Source of the DNA: an uncultured Tropicimonas sp.
GTDB lineage: Bacteria; Pseudomonadota; Alphaproteobacteria; Rhodobacterales; Rhodobacteraceae
Length of the DNA stretch: 64,000 nt
Assembly (NCBI GenBank): GCA_947497945.1
Contig: CANMIP010000009.1
Span: 62,001-126,000, forward strand
Direction: 5' to 3'
Position 1 is the stretch's first letter, and each line of letters opens with the position of its first letter. Positions 1 to 7,183 of this stretch are shown here, in pieces. Position numbers and translations under genes: made by a program. Below the pieces are notes generated by a model. That model searched no databases and was not told where the DNA came from. It worked only from the letters and a program-made list of their open reading frames with translations.

Positions 1-1
1 C

Positions 2-229
2 CTCAACTTCATCATGGATCCCGAGAACATGGCTGCGGCGTCGAACTACGTCTATTACGCCAATGGCAACCTTGCCTCTCAGGAATTCCTGGTGGAAGAC
101 GTGAGCGGCGACCCGGCGATCTACCCGGATGCGGCAACGCTGGAAAACCTCTTCACCACCACGCCGTACCCGGCCAAGGTGCAGCGCGTGGTGACCCGGC
201 TCTGGACCGCGATCAAGTCTGGCGTCTGA
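2..229 (+). CDS. Polyamine ABC transporter substrate-binding protein, C-terminal end (5' truncated by window edge)
   Basis: Only the last 75 residues are inside the window; the frame is open to base 2, so the start lies upstream. The segment fits the C-terminal lobe of PotD/PotF-type periplasmic binding proteins: a stretch placing an alanine-rich loop before NYVYYANGN, then a conserved region about a bound-state helix and a final helix ending in LWTAIKSGV. In the family this protein captures putrescine or spermidine in the periplasm and hands it to the inner-membrane permease. The assignment rests mostly on the three downstream transporter genes, which have the classical PotG-PotH-PotI order. 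Substrate is not determinable from this fragment. Confidence 0.8.
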   Translation, partial: LNFIMDPENMAAASNYVYYANGNLASQEFLVEDVSGDPAIYPDAATLENLFTTTPYPAKVQRVVTRLWTAIKSGV

Positions 230-240
230 TTCGATAGCGG

Positions 241-261
241 CCCCGCGGTTCTCCCGCGGGG
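241..261 (+). terminator. GC-rich hairpin between binding-protein gene and ATPase gene
   Basis: A perfect 8-bp stem (CCCCGCGG at 241-248 pairing with CCGCGGGG at 254-261) with a 5-nt loop lies 12 bp after the binding-protein stop. No T tract follows, so it is more likely an attenuator or 3' mRNA stabiliser. Such hairpins commonly let the binding protein be made in excess of the membrane subunits. That role is inferred. Confidence 0.5.
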
Positions 262-285
262 CTTCTCCCTCCCGGAAGGAAGCCC

Positions 286-1434
286 ATGTCCGATCCCGTT
301 TCCGCGACGCCACCCGTCTTCGCCCCCTGGGACGATCCGTCCGAGACACCGCTGATCCATTTTCAGAATGTCACCAAGCGGTTCGGCGATTTCACGGCGA
401 TCGACGACCTGACGATCGACATCTACGAGAAGGAATTCTTCGCCCTTCTCGGTCCGTCCGGTTGCGGCAAGACCACGCTGATGCGGATGCTGGCGGGCTT
501 CGAGACACCGAGCGAGGGGGTGATCAATCTCGCGGGCAAGAACATCGTCTCCGTGCCGCCGAACAAGCGGCCGGTGAACATGATGTTCCAGTCCTACGCG
601 CTTTTCCCGCATCTGACCGTGGCGCAGAATATCGCCTTCGGGCTGGAGCGCTCGAAGATGCCCAAGGACAAGGTCGGCGCCCGCGTGGACGAGATGCTGA
701 AGCTCGTCCAGCTTGAGAAATTCGGCGGTCGCAAGCCGCACCAGATCTCCGGCGGCCAGCGTCAGCGCGTGGCGCTCGCGCGCAGCCTCGCCAAGGCGCC
801 GAAGCTGCTGCTGCTCGATGAACCGCTCGGCGCGCTCGACAAGAAACTGCGCACCGAAACCCAGTTCGAGTTGATGGAAATCCAGGAAAGCACCGGTACG
901 ACCTTCGTCATCGTCACCCATGATCAGGAAGAGGCGATGACCGTCGCCTCCCGCATCGCGGTGATGGATCACGGCCGCATGGTGCAGGTCGACACGCCGG
1001 ACCGGATCTACGAGACGCCGAACAGCGCCTACGTGGCCGATTTCATCGGCGATGTGAACCTGATCGAAGGCAATGCCGCCTCCCATCACAAGGATGGCAA
1101 GATCGAGATCCACTGGCGCGAGGGCGAGCCGCCCGTTGTCGGCACGCCGATGGTGCCGATCGAGGACGGCACGCGCTGCACCTTCGCGATCCGGCCAGAG
1201 AAGGTGCATATCTCCAAGGAGCATCCCGAGGGGAAGGCCAATATCCTGCATGGCAAGATCCTCGACATCGCCTATCTCGGCAATATCTCGACCTATCATG
1301 TCGAACTCCCCAATGGGCATGTGGTCAAGGCCCAGAGATCGAACAGCCTGCGGATCGAGCGGCGAAAATTTACCTGGGAGGACGAGGTCTGGCTCTGGTG
1401 GACGGACACCGCCGGCGTCGTGTTGACAGCGTGA
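286..1434 (+). CDS. potG: Putrescine/spermidine ABC transporter ATP-binding protein
   Basis: This is the ATPase subunit that powers polyamine import at the cytoplasmic face of the inner membrane. All nucleotide-binding motifs are visible: Walker A GPSGCGKTT (residues 56-64), Q-loop FQSYALFPH (about 101-109), signature SGGQRQ (about 155-160), Walker B LLLLDEP (174-180) and the switch histidine in THD (about 212). A C-terminal TOBE-type regulatory region occupies roughly residues 290-380, and the total of 382 aa is usual for PotA/PotG. The start at 286 follows a GGAAGGAAG ribosome-binding site. The PotG name rather than PotA is based on the putrescine-type order with a PuuB-like oxidase downstream. 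Confidence 0.92.
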   Translation: MSDPVSATPPVFAPWDDPSETPLIHFQNVTKRFGDFTAIDDLTIDIYEKEFFALLGPSGCGKTTLMRMLAGFETPSEGVINLAGKNIVSVPPNKRPVNMMFQSYALFPHLTVAQNIAFGLERSKMPKDKVGARVDEMLKLVQLEKFGGRKPHQISGGQRQRVALARSLAKAPKLLLLDEPLGALDKKLRTETQFELMEIQESTGTTFVIVTHDQEEAMTVASRIAVMDHGRMVQVDTPDRIYETPNSAYVADFIGDVNLIEGNAASHHKDGKIEIHWREGEPPVVGTPMVPIEDGTRCTFAIRPEKVHISKEHPEGKANILHGKILDIAYLGNISTYHVELPNGHVVKAQRSNSLRIERRKFTWEDEVWLWWTDTAGVVLTA

Positions 1435-1444
1435 GGGCGAAGCA

Positions 1445-2341
1445 ATGAGACCCGGCCGCACCCTCCTGATCCTCGTCCCGTATCTCTGGCTGCTGGCGCT
1501 GTTCCTCGTCCCCTTCGGGATCGTCTTCAAGATCTCGCTCTCGGACACCGCGCTCGCCATCCCGCCCTATCTTCCGACGCTGGATCTCTCCGCTGGCTGG
1601 TCCGGCTTCATGGAGTTTCTCTCAGAGCTGGACTTCGAGAATTACGTCTTCCTGACAGAGGACGATCTCTACCTGAAGGCCTATCTCTCCAGCCTCTCCA
1701 TCGCCTTGTTCTCGACGGTGCTGACACTGCTTGTCGGTTTTCCAATCGCTTATGGCATGGCGAATGCGCCCGAACACTGGCGTCCGGCGCTGATGATGCT
1801 GGTGATCCTGCCCTTCTGGACCTCTTTCCTGATCCGGGTCTACGCTTGGATGGGCATTCTCGCCAACGAGGGCTTTCTCAACCAGTTCCTGCTCTGGACC
1901 GGGATCATCGCCGAGCCGCTGCAGATCATGAACACCAACAAGGCGGTCTATATCGGCATCGTCTATACCTACCTGCCCTTCATGGTCCTGCCGATCTACG
2001 CGACGCTGGAAAAGCTCGACGGCTCGCTGCTGGAGGCGGCCGAGGATCTCGGCTGCGGCCGCACGGAAGCCTTCTGGCGCGTGACTTTCCCGTTGTCGCG
2101 ACCGGGCATGGTGGCTGGTTCTTTCCTCGTCTTCATCCCGGCGCTGGGCGAGTTCGTCATCCCGTCGCTGCTCGGCGGCTCCTCGACCCTGATGATCGGC
2201 AAGGTGCTCTGGGAGGAGTTCTTCTCCAACCGCGACTGGCCGGTGGCCTCTGCCGTCGCCGTGGTGCTGCTCTTGATCCTGATCATCCCGATCGTGCTCT
2301 TCCAGCGCAACCAGCAGAAGCAGCAGGAGGCGGAGCAATGA
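1445..2341 (+). CDS. potH: Putrescine/spermidine ABC transporter permease (PotH/PotB type)
   Basis: This inner-membrane permease has 298 aa and about six transmembrane helices: one near the N-terminus (residues 7-29), a large periplasmic loop, then the BPD-type core. The cytoplasmic EAA coupling motif is present as EAAEDLGCGRTEAF (about residues 197-210), the contact site for the ATPase. The gene starts 10 bp after potG. Its partner permease is not directly adjacent as usual: a 238-bp non-coding insert follows the stop. Family assignment is firm; exact polyamine specificity is inferred from context. Confidence 0.9.
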   Translation: MRPGRTLLILVPYLWLLALFLVPFGIVFKISLSDTALAIPPYLPTLDLSAGWSGFMEFLSELDFENYVFLTEDDLYLKAYLSSLSIALFSTVLTLLVGFPIAYGMANAPEHWRPALMMLVILPFWTSFLIRVYAWMGILANEGFLNQFLLWTGIIAEPLQIMNTNKAVYIGIVYTYLPFMVLPIYATLEKLDGSLLEAAEDLGCGRTEAFWRVTFPLSRPGMVAGSFLVFIPALGEFVIPSLLGGSSTLMIGKVLWEEFFSNRDWPVASAVAVVLLLILIIPIVLFQRNQQKQQEAEQ

Positions 2342-2579
2342 GTGTCGCAATGCCCATTGCAAAGCGCGGAGGGCCGCGCCCGACCCTGGGTGGGCGCACC
2401 GCAACGCTGATTCGAAGCGATTTATCCCAATGCTCCGGGCTCGCTCTGTGTGGTTCGCGACATCGCAAAGGCGCCCTCCCGGGGGGAGGGTCGTGCGCGG
2501 CCCGGGCTGGTCGCCCGGGCACACGGATGAACGCAGCTTCGCTGCCCGTTCTGAGTTTGGCGGGTCCGAGGGCGGTCGA
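2342..2579. repeat. Palindrome-rich non-coding insert splitting the permease genes
   Basis: These 238 bp lie between potH and potI, which normally overlap or nearly touch. No convincing coding frame exists. The segment carries several inverted repeats, such as CCCTCC around GGGGGGAGGG and GCCCGGG-N5-CGCCCGGGC near 2480-2520. This is the composition expected of a small dispersed palindromic element (REP/MITE-like). An open frame runs through it into potI from 2430, but residues before the Met at 2580 do not resemble a permease. Potential effects on mRNA processing are inferred. Confidence 0.45.
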
Positions 2580-3395
2580 ATGAGAAAGTTCACCTGGTTC
2601 AACGCCGTCTCCCTGACGCTCGGCTTTGCCTTCCTCTACATCCCGATGCTGATCCTGATCATCTTCTCCTTCAACAGCTCCAAGCTGGTGACGGTCTGGG
2701 CCGGATTCTCGACCAAGTGGTATGTCGAGCTCCTGCAGAACGAGGCTTTCCTCGATGCCGCCTGGGTCACGATCAAGGTCGCCGTTGCGTCTTCTACCGC
2801 CGCCACCGTGCTTGGCACCATGGCCGCCTATGTCCTCGTCCGCGGTGGCCGCTTCGCCGGGCGCACGCTATTTTCGGGCATGATCTACGCCCCGCTCGTC
2901 ATGCCGGAAGTGATCACTGGCCTGTCGCTGCTGCTGCTCTTTATCGCCATCGGGCTGGATCGGGGCGTCTTCACCATCGTGCTGGCGCATACAACCTTCT
3001 CCATGTGCTATGTCTCCGTCGTCGTCTCCTCGCGGCTGGTCTCCTTCGACCGCTCCGTCGAGGAAGCCGCGCTCGATCTCGGCTGCACCCCGTTCGAGGC
3101 GTTCCGCCTCGTTACCCTCCCGATTATCTTCCCGGCCGTCATTTCCGGCTGGCTGCTGGCCTTCACCCTCTCGCTGGACGACCTCGTCATCGCCTCCTTC
3201 ACTGCCGGCCCCTCCTCGACAACCCTGCCGATCAAGATATTCTCTTCCGTGCGCCTCGGCGTCTCGCCAGAGATCAACGCGCTCTCGACGATCATGATCG
3301 CCATTGTCGCCATCGGCGTGATCGCCGCCTCGCTGGTATCCAAGCAGGCCATCGCCCGCCGCAACCGCGAGAAAAAGGAAGCGATCCAGGCGTGA
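2580..3395 (+). CDS. potI: Putrescine/spermidine ABC transporter permease (PotI/PotC type)
   Basis: This is the second inner-membrane permease of the polyamine importer, 271 aa with about six transmembrane helices. The ATG at 2580 is chosen because the protein from there (MRKFTWFNAVSLTLGF) matches the typical PotI/PotC N-terminal helix, while the open extension upstream is insert sequence. The EAA loop is EEAALDLGCTPFEAFRLVTLP (about residues 161-180). The stop overlaps a downstream GTG start by the GTGA arrangement at 3392-3395, implying translational coupling with the oxidase gene. Family call is firm. Confidence 0.9.
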   Translation: MRKFTWFNAVSLTLGFAFLYIPMLILIIFSFNSSKLVTVWAGFSTKWYVELLQNEAFLDAAWVTIKVAVASSTAATVLGTMAAYVLVRGGRFAGRTLFSGMIYAPLVMPEVITGLSLLLLFIAIGLDRGVFTIVLAHTTFSMCYVSVVVSSRLVSFDRSVEEAALDLGCTPFEAFRLVTLPIIFPAVISGWLLAFTLSLDDLVIASFTAGPSSTTLPIKIFSSVRLGVSPEINALSTIMIAIVAIGVIAASLVSKQAIARRNREKKEAIQA

Positions 3396-4726
3396 GGCGG
3401 ATCTACGAACCCTATGCCTATGGCGATGGTCCCATCGCGAACAGCTATTGGACGCGCACTGTTGAAGCACCGGACTGGCCCCGCCTCGAAGGCACGGCCA
3501 GCGCCGAGATTGCCGTAATCGGCGGCGGCTATACCGGACTCACCGCGGCGCTCCACCTCGCCGAAGCCGGCGCCGATGTCATCCTCCTTGACGCCCAGTC
3601 CCCTGGCTGGGGCGCATCGGGCCGGAATGGCGGCTTCTGCTGTCTCGGCGGCACCGCCCTGGGCGCAACCGACCTGCTCAAACGCCACGGCGAGGCCGAT
3701 ACCCGCCTCTATTACGACGCGGAACGCGAAGCCGTCGCGCTCGTCGCGGAGACGCTCGCGCGCCTTGGCATCGAGGCCGACACCCACTCGCGCGGCGAAA
3801 CCATGCTCGCCCACAGCCCCGCCGCTATTCCGGATCTGAAAGCCACCGCCCGCCACATGCGCGCCTATCACGGCGCCACCTGCGAGATCCTTTCGCGCGA
3901 GGAGTTGGCTGCGAACGGTATGGCCTCGCCGGAGTTTCACGGCGCGGTCACCACCCCCATCGGCTTTGCGCTCAATCCGCTGAAATACGCGCTCGGGCTG
4001 GCGCGGGCGGCGCAGGCAGCGGGGGCGCGGATCTATGGGCGCTCGCCCGCCGGGAGCATCACTCGCCAGAATGACATCTGGCGGATTGCGTCCGATGCCG
4101 GGCAGGTCCAGACGAAACGCCTCATCTTCGCCACCAATGGCTACAGCGCCGACGATGTGCCGCCCTGGCTGGCCGCCCGCTACCTGCCGCTGCAATCCAA
4201 CATCATCGTCACCCGTCCGCTGAGTGAAGCCGAACGCGCCGCGCAAGGCTGGACCACCCGGCAGATGAGCTTCGACAGCCGCCAGTTGCTGCATTATTTC
4301 CGCCTGCTGCCGGACAACCGCATGCTGTTCGGCATGCGCGGCGCCATCCGCTCCACGCCGAAGGCCCTGGGCGAGATCCGCGCAAGGACCCGCGCCGACT
4401 TCGACCGCTTCTTCCCGGCCTGGAAAGGTGTCGAAACCGAGCATTTCCAATCCGGTTTCGTCTCCCTTGCCCGCGATCGCACGCCCTTCGCCGGGCCCAT
4501 CCCGGAGATGGAGAACGCTTTCGGGGCCTTCAACTATCACGGCAACGGCGTCGCCATGGGCAGCCATGCCGGCGCCATCCTTGCCGATCTCGCCCTTGGC
4601 CGGCCGCTCTCGCGCCCCTGGCCGGATTTTGCCACTCGCCCGCCGAGGCGGTTTCCCTTCGGCCGGTTCAGGCGCGCCCTGTTGCGTCCCGTCCTCGCCG
4701 CGCGCGCAAGACGGGATGGCGGCTGA
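3392..4726 (+). CDS. FAD-dependent amine oxidase, gamma-glutamylputrescine oxidase-like
   Basis: This 444-aa DAO-family flavoprotein is probably cytoplasmic. An N-terminal Rossmann dinucleotide fold is visible as IAVIGGGYTGLTAALHLAEA (about residues 37-56), followed by the GASGRNGGF segment typical of PuuB/OrdL oxidases. Near the C-terminus is the FAD-contact loop NYHGNGVAMGSHAG. Family members oxidise glutamylated putrescine or secondary amines to an aldehyde plus hydrogen peroxide. The gene begins with GTG at 3392 inside the potI stop, so import and catabolism are likely co-expressed. No gamma-glutamylputrescine synthetase is in the window, so the true substrate is open. Confidence 0.82.
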   Translation: MRRIYEPYAYGDGPIANSYWTRTVEAPDWPRLEGTASAEIAVIGGGYTGLTAALHLAEAGADVILLDAQSPGWGASGRNGGFCCLGGTALGATDLLKRHGEADTRLYYDAEREAVALVAETLARLGIEADTHSRGETMLAHSPAAIPDLKATARHMRAYHGATCEILSREELAANGMASPEFHGAVTTPIGFALNPLKYALGLARAAQAAGARIYGRSPAGSITRQNDIWRIASDAGQVQTKRLIFATNGYSADDVPPWLAARYLPLQSNIIVTRPLSEAERAAQGWTTRQMSFDSRQLLHYFRLLPDNRMLFGMRGAIRSTPKALGEIRARTRADFDRFFPAWKGVETEHFQSGFVSLARDRTPFAGPIPEMENAFGAFNYHGNGVAMGSHAGAILADLALGRPLSRPWPDFATRPPRRFPFGRFRRALLRPVLAARARRDGG

Positions 4727-5379
4727 CTTGCGTCATCAAGGCGGCGTCGAAAACCGCCAACTCTCCGCCAGAACAGGGCGCCCGTCCGGCTGTCGGGCGT
4801 TCTCGGGACAGATCACTCCGAGCTATCGCGAATTCGCCGCCGACCTTCCCCGCGTCCCCGCCATCGCGGCCCATCGACGCGCGTGGGCGGACGCCCCCGA
4901 GACCAGCCTCGACGCCATCTCCGCGGTGGCCAAAGCCGGTTAGGAGATCGTCGAGATCGACGTGCAGATGAGACCCGACGGGCAGCTCTTCCTGATGGAT
5001 GACGACCCACTCGCCCGCATGACCAATCTGTCCTCGCTGCGCCTGCTGCAGGAAAGTGGCAGCGCGGCGGCCGGACCGACCGAGGAGCGTATCCCCACGC
5101 GTTGCAGCACCGGCGCCCGCGTCGTCGAGACCCAGTTCGATGATGTCGAGATGCTGCGCCAACTCGCCCCGGCCTTCGCCGCAGCAGGGCTGGTGCGCTG
5201 GATCAACACACTTACCCCGGTCGCGCCCTGTGGCTATACCGATTCGGCAGCGCTTGCGGATCCGGGTGCGATCTGGGGCGCTGATGACGGCCGGGGCAGG
5301 GGTCTTTCAGACCGATGCGCCCGAGGCCCTGGTGCGTTGGCACCGCGAGAGACTGGAAGACCGAGAGGAAGTCGCATGA
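4716..5379 (+). pseudogene. Decayed glycerophosphodiester phosphodiesterase (GDPD) gene
   Basis: Reading frames here carry recognisable GDPD pieces in the right order but broken. One frame begins at ATG 4716 and contains IAAHRRAWADAPETSLDAI (family AHRG...APENT...AI) and hits a TAG at 4941-4943. The same frame continues EIVEIDVQMRPDGQLFLMDDD, matching the family VEIDVQxxxDG...HDD block, where the catalytic His appears as Asp. After an apparent internal deletion, a C-terminal segment LVRWINTLT...DPGAIWGA follows. A frameshift near 5280 is needed to reach GVFQTDAPEALVRW, the usual GVDxxQTDxP...L end. The final frame stops at 5377-5379, overlapping the next ATG by ATGA, a remnant of operon coupling. 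Confidence 0.75.
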
Positions 5380-6203
5380 TCCCCACCAAAGCCCAGGAAC
5401 AGGCCCTGATCGACGCCGTGCGCGCCGCCGCAAAGGCCGAGATCCTGCCGCGTTTCCGCAATCTCGGCGCCGAGGGTGCCGATGCCAAGACCCATGCCGA
5501 CGACCTCGTCACCGAGGCCGACCGCCGCTCGGAGCTGGCGATCACCGCCGCTGTCGGGGATATCCTGCCCGGCGCCGCCGTGGTCGGCGAGGAGGCTGTT
5601 TCGGCAGACCCGTCGGTTCTTGCGCGGATTGGCGAGGCCGAGACCTGTGTCATCATCGATCCCGTGGACGGGACGTGGAATTTCGCCAAGGGCCTGTCCA
5701 CCTTCGGCGTCCTGTTGGCCGTCACCCACGAGGGTCAGACCGTCTTCAGCCTGCTCTATGACCCGATGGGAGATGACTGGATCCTGGCGCGGCGCGGCGT
5801 CGGGACCTGGTTCTGCGATGCGACGGGACGCAGTGAAAAGCTGGACATCTCTGCAACGCCGGAGCCCAAGACTGCGTTCGGGTGTCCCTGGCTCGTCCCG
5901 GAGGATATCCGTCCGCGTTTCCTGCAGGATCTGATCCCCTATGGGCGCGTCCGCGATCTCGGCTGCGCCTGCCACGACTACCGGATGATGTGCCTCGGCC
6001 ATGGTCGCTTCGCCTTTGCCATCAAGCTGATGCCCTGGGATCACGCGGCGGGAGTGCTCGCGGTCCAGGAGGCCGGCGGCCATGTCGGTTTGCTCGACGG
6101 GCGGGAATATGCCCCGACGCTGACGAGCGGCTACATGGTCTCCGCGCGCGACGCGGCGACTCTGGCGGAGATGCGCGAGAAATTCGGCTGGATGGCCGAG
6201 TAA
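5376..6203 (+). CDS. Inositol-monophosphatase-family phosphatase
   Basis: This 275-aa Mg-dependent sugar-phosphatase-superfamily enzyme is probably cytoplasmic. Metal-site motifs are intact: DLVTEAD (about residues 43-49), GEE (70-72), DPVDGTWNF (95-103, the family DP(I/V)DGTxNF) and the C-terminal WDHAAGVLAVQEAGG (about 215-229). Members dephosphorylate inositol-1-phosphate, histidinol phosphate, PAP or related compounds, and the sequence alone does not decide which. A longer frame extends upstream to 4962, but those residues belong to the broken GDPD gene, so ATG 5376 is preferred. The ancestral neighbour was a phosphodiesterase, which hints at phosphodiester or phospho-sugar salvage. Confidence 0.85.
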   Translation: MIPTKAQEQALIDAVRAAAKAEILPRFRNLGAEGADAKTHADDLVTEADRRSELAITAAVGDILPGAAVVGEEAVSADPSVLARIGEAETCVIIDPVDGTWNFAKGLSTFGVLLAVTHEGQTVFSLLYDPMGDDWILARRGVGTWFCDATGRSEKLDISATPEPKTAFGCPWLVPEDIRPRFLQDLIPYGRVRDLGCACHDYRMMCLGHGRFAFAIKLMPWDHAAGVLAVQEAGGHVGLLDGREYAPTLTSGYMVSARDAATLAEMREKFGWMAE

Positions 6204-6324
6204 CGGATTTTCGGGGCTGAGCGGAGGAAGAGGCAGGCGGTTCGCGACCGCCGGCCATTCTTCTGCCACCAGATCGTCAACACAAGTCGTGGCAACCGGC
6301 TCGTTGCGCCGGGAATCAGCCGTC

Positions 6325-6418
6325 GGGTGGGGCTCCCGCCCGTCGTCGGCGCATCACAGATGCGCTCCTCCCGTTGGGCGTGGCCGCGCGCCTGCGGCGC
6401 GCGGCGGTTGCTCCCGAG
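6325..6418. repeat. Dispersed palindromic repeat, family A, copy 1
   Basis: This element sits between the convergent phosphatase gene and cobM. It contains nested inverted repeats: CCGCGCGCC...GGCGCGCGG around 6385-6405 and GCGCATC-ACA-GATGCGC around 6350-6365. Its reverse complement aligns over about 75 bp, at roughly 80 percent identity by eye, with 18012-18085. A short separate hairpin (GGCGGT/ACCGCC, 6236-6252) just after the phosphatase stop could serve as a weak terminator. The rest of 6204-6418 holds no gene I can see. Confidence 0.55.
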
Positions 6419-7183
6419 TCAGGCCTTGGGTCTAGGACGCAAGACGTGCGGGATTTCGGGGTCGTAGAGCGCCGAATCCGGGAAGTTGTGATCCTCGAAG
6501 ACCCGCCCGACAAAGACCAGCGCCGTGCGAGTCAGCTTCTCGGCCCGCACCTTGTCGCGGATATCCGACAGCGTGCCACGCACATACATCTCGTCCGGCC
6601 AACCGACGCGATAGGCGACGATGACCGGGCAGTCCGGGCCATAGATCGGCGAGAGTTGCCGCTCGATCTCCAGCAGGTTGCGCACAGAAAGGTGGATGGC
6701 CAGCGTTGCGCCGGACGCGCCGAGCGTGGCGAGGTCTTCGCCCTCCGGCATGCCGGTCGACTTCATCGAGGTCCGGGTCAGGATCACCGATTGCGCCACT
6801 TCGGGCACGGTCAGTTCCTGCCCCATCCCGGCGGCGGCGGCGCAATAGGCCGGCACGCCGGGGGTGATGTCATAGGGGATGCCGAGCGCGCGCAGGCGAC
6901 GGACCTGTTCGGCAATGGCGCCATAGAGCGACGGGTCGCCGGAATGGACCCGGGCCACGTCCTCGCCGCGTTCATGCGCCGCCGCAATCTCGGCGATGAT
7001 GTCGTCGAGGTCGAGCGGGGCGGTGTCGATGACGCGAGCGTCTTCCGGCGCACCGGCCACGACCTCCGCCGGAACCAGCGAGCCGGCATAGAGGCAGACA
7101 GGGCAGGCGCCGATCAGGCGCTGCGCCTTGAGGGTGAGAAGCTCCGGATCGCCCGGACCGGCGCCGATGAAATGAACGGTCAT
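6419..7183 (-). CDS. cobM: Precorrin-4 C11-methyltransferase (cobalt-precorrin-4 methyltransferase)
   Basis: This 254-aa tetrapyrrole SAM-methyltransferase acts in corrin-ring synthesis, methylating C11 of (cobalt-)precorrin-4. Evidence: the N-terminal VHFIGAGPGDPELLTLKAQ loop (residues 3-21), HSGDPSLYG in the centre, and TPGVPAY followed by the CobM/CbiF-typical AAAAGMGQELTVPEV and RTSMKSTGMPEGEDL segments. The ATG at 7183 overlaps the upstream cbiG-cobJ stop by ATGA, making it the last gene of a coupled six-gene operon. Length is normal for the family. Confidence 0.93.
   Translation of the reverse strand: MTVHFIGAGPGDPELLTLKAQRLIGACPVCLYAGSLVPAEVVAGAPEDARVIDTAPLDLDDIIAEIAAAHERGEDVARVHSGDPSLYGAIAEQVRRLRALGIPYDITPGVPAYCAAAAGMGQELTVPEVAQSVILTRTSMKSTGMPEGEDLATLGASGATLAIHLSVRNLLEIERQLSPIYGPDCPVIVAYRVGWPDEMYVRGTLSDIRDKVRAEKLTRTALVFVGRVFEDHNFPDSALYDPEIPHVLRPRPKA

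Noticed and set aside
2430-2579. N-terminal extension of PotI from an upstream start
   Set aside because: The extra 50 residues come from the palindromic insert and do not look like a permease N-terminus.
4962-6203. A single 413-residue phosphatase with an N-terminal extension
   Set aside because: The extension is phosphodiesterase remnant in a broken context; the phosphatase starts normally at 5376.
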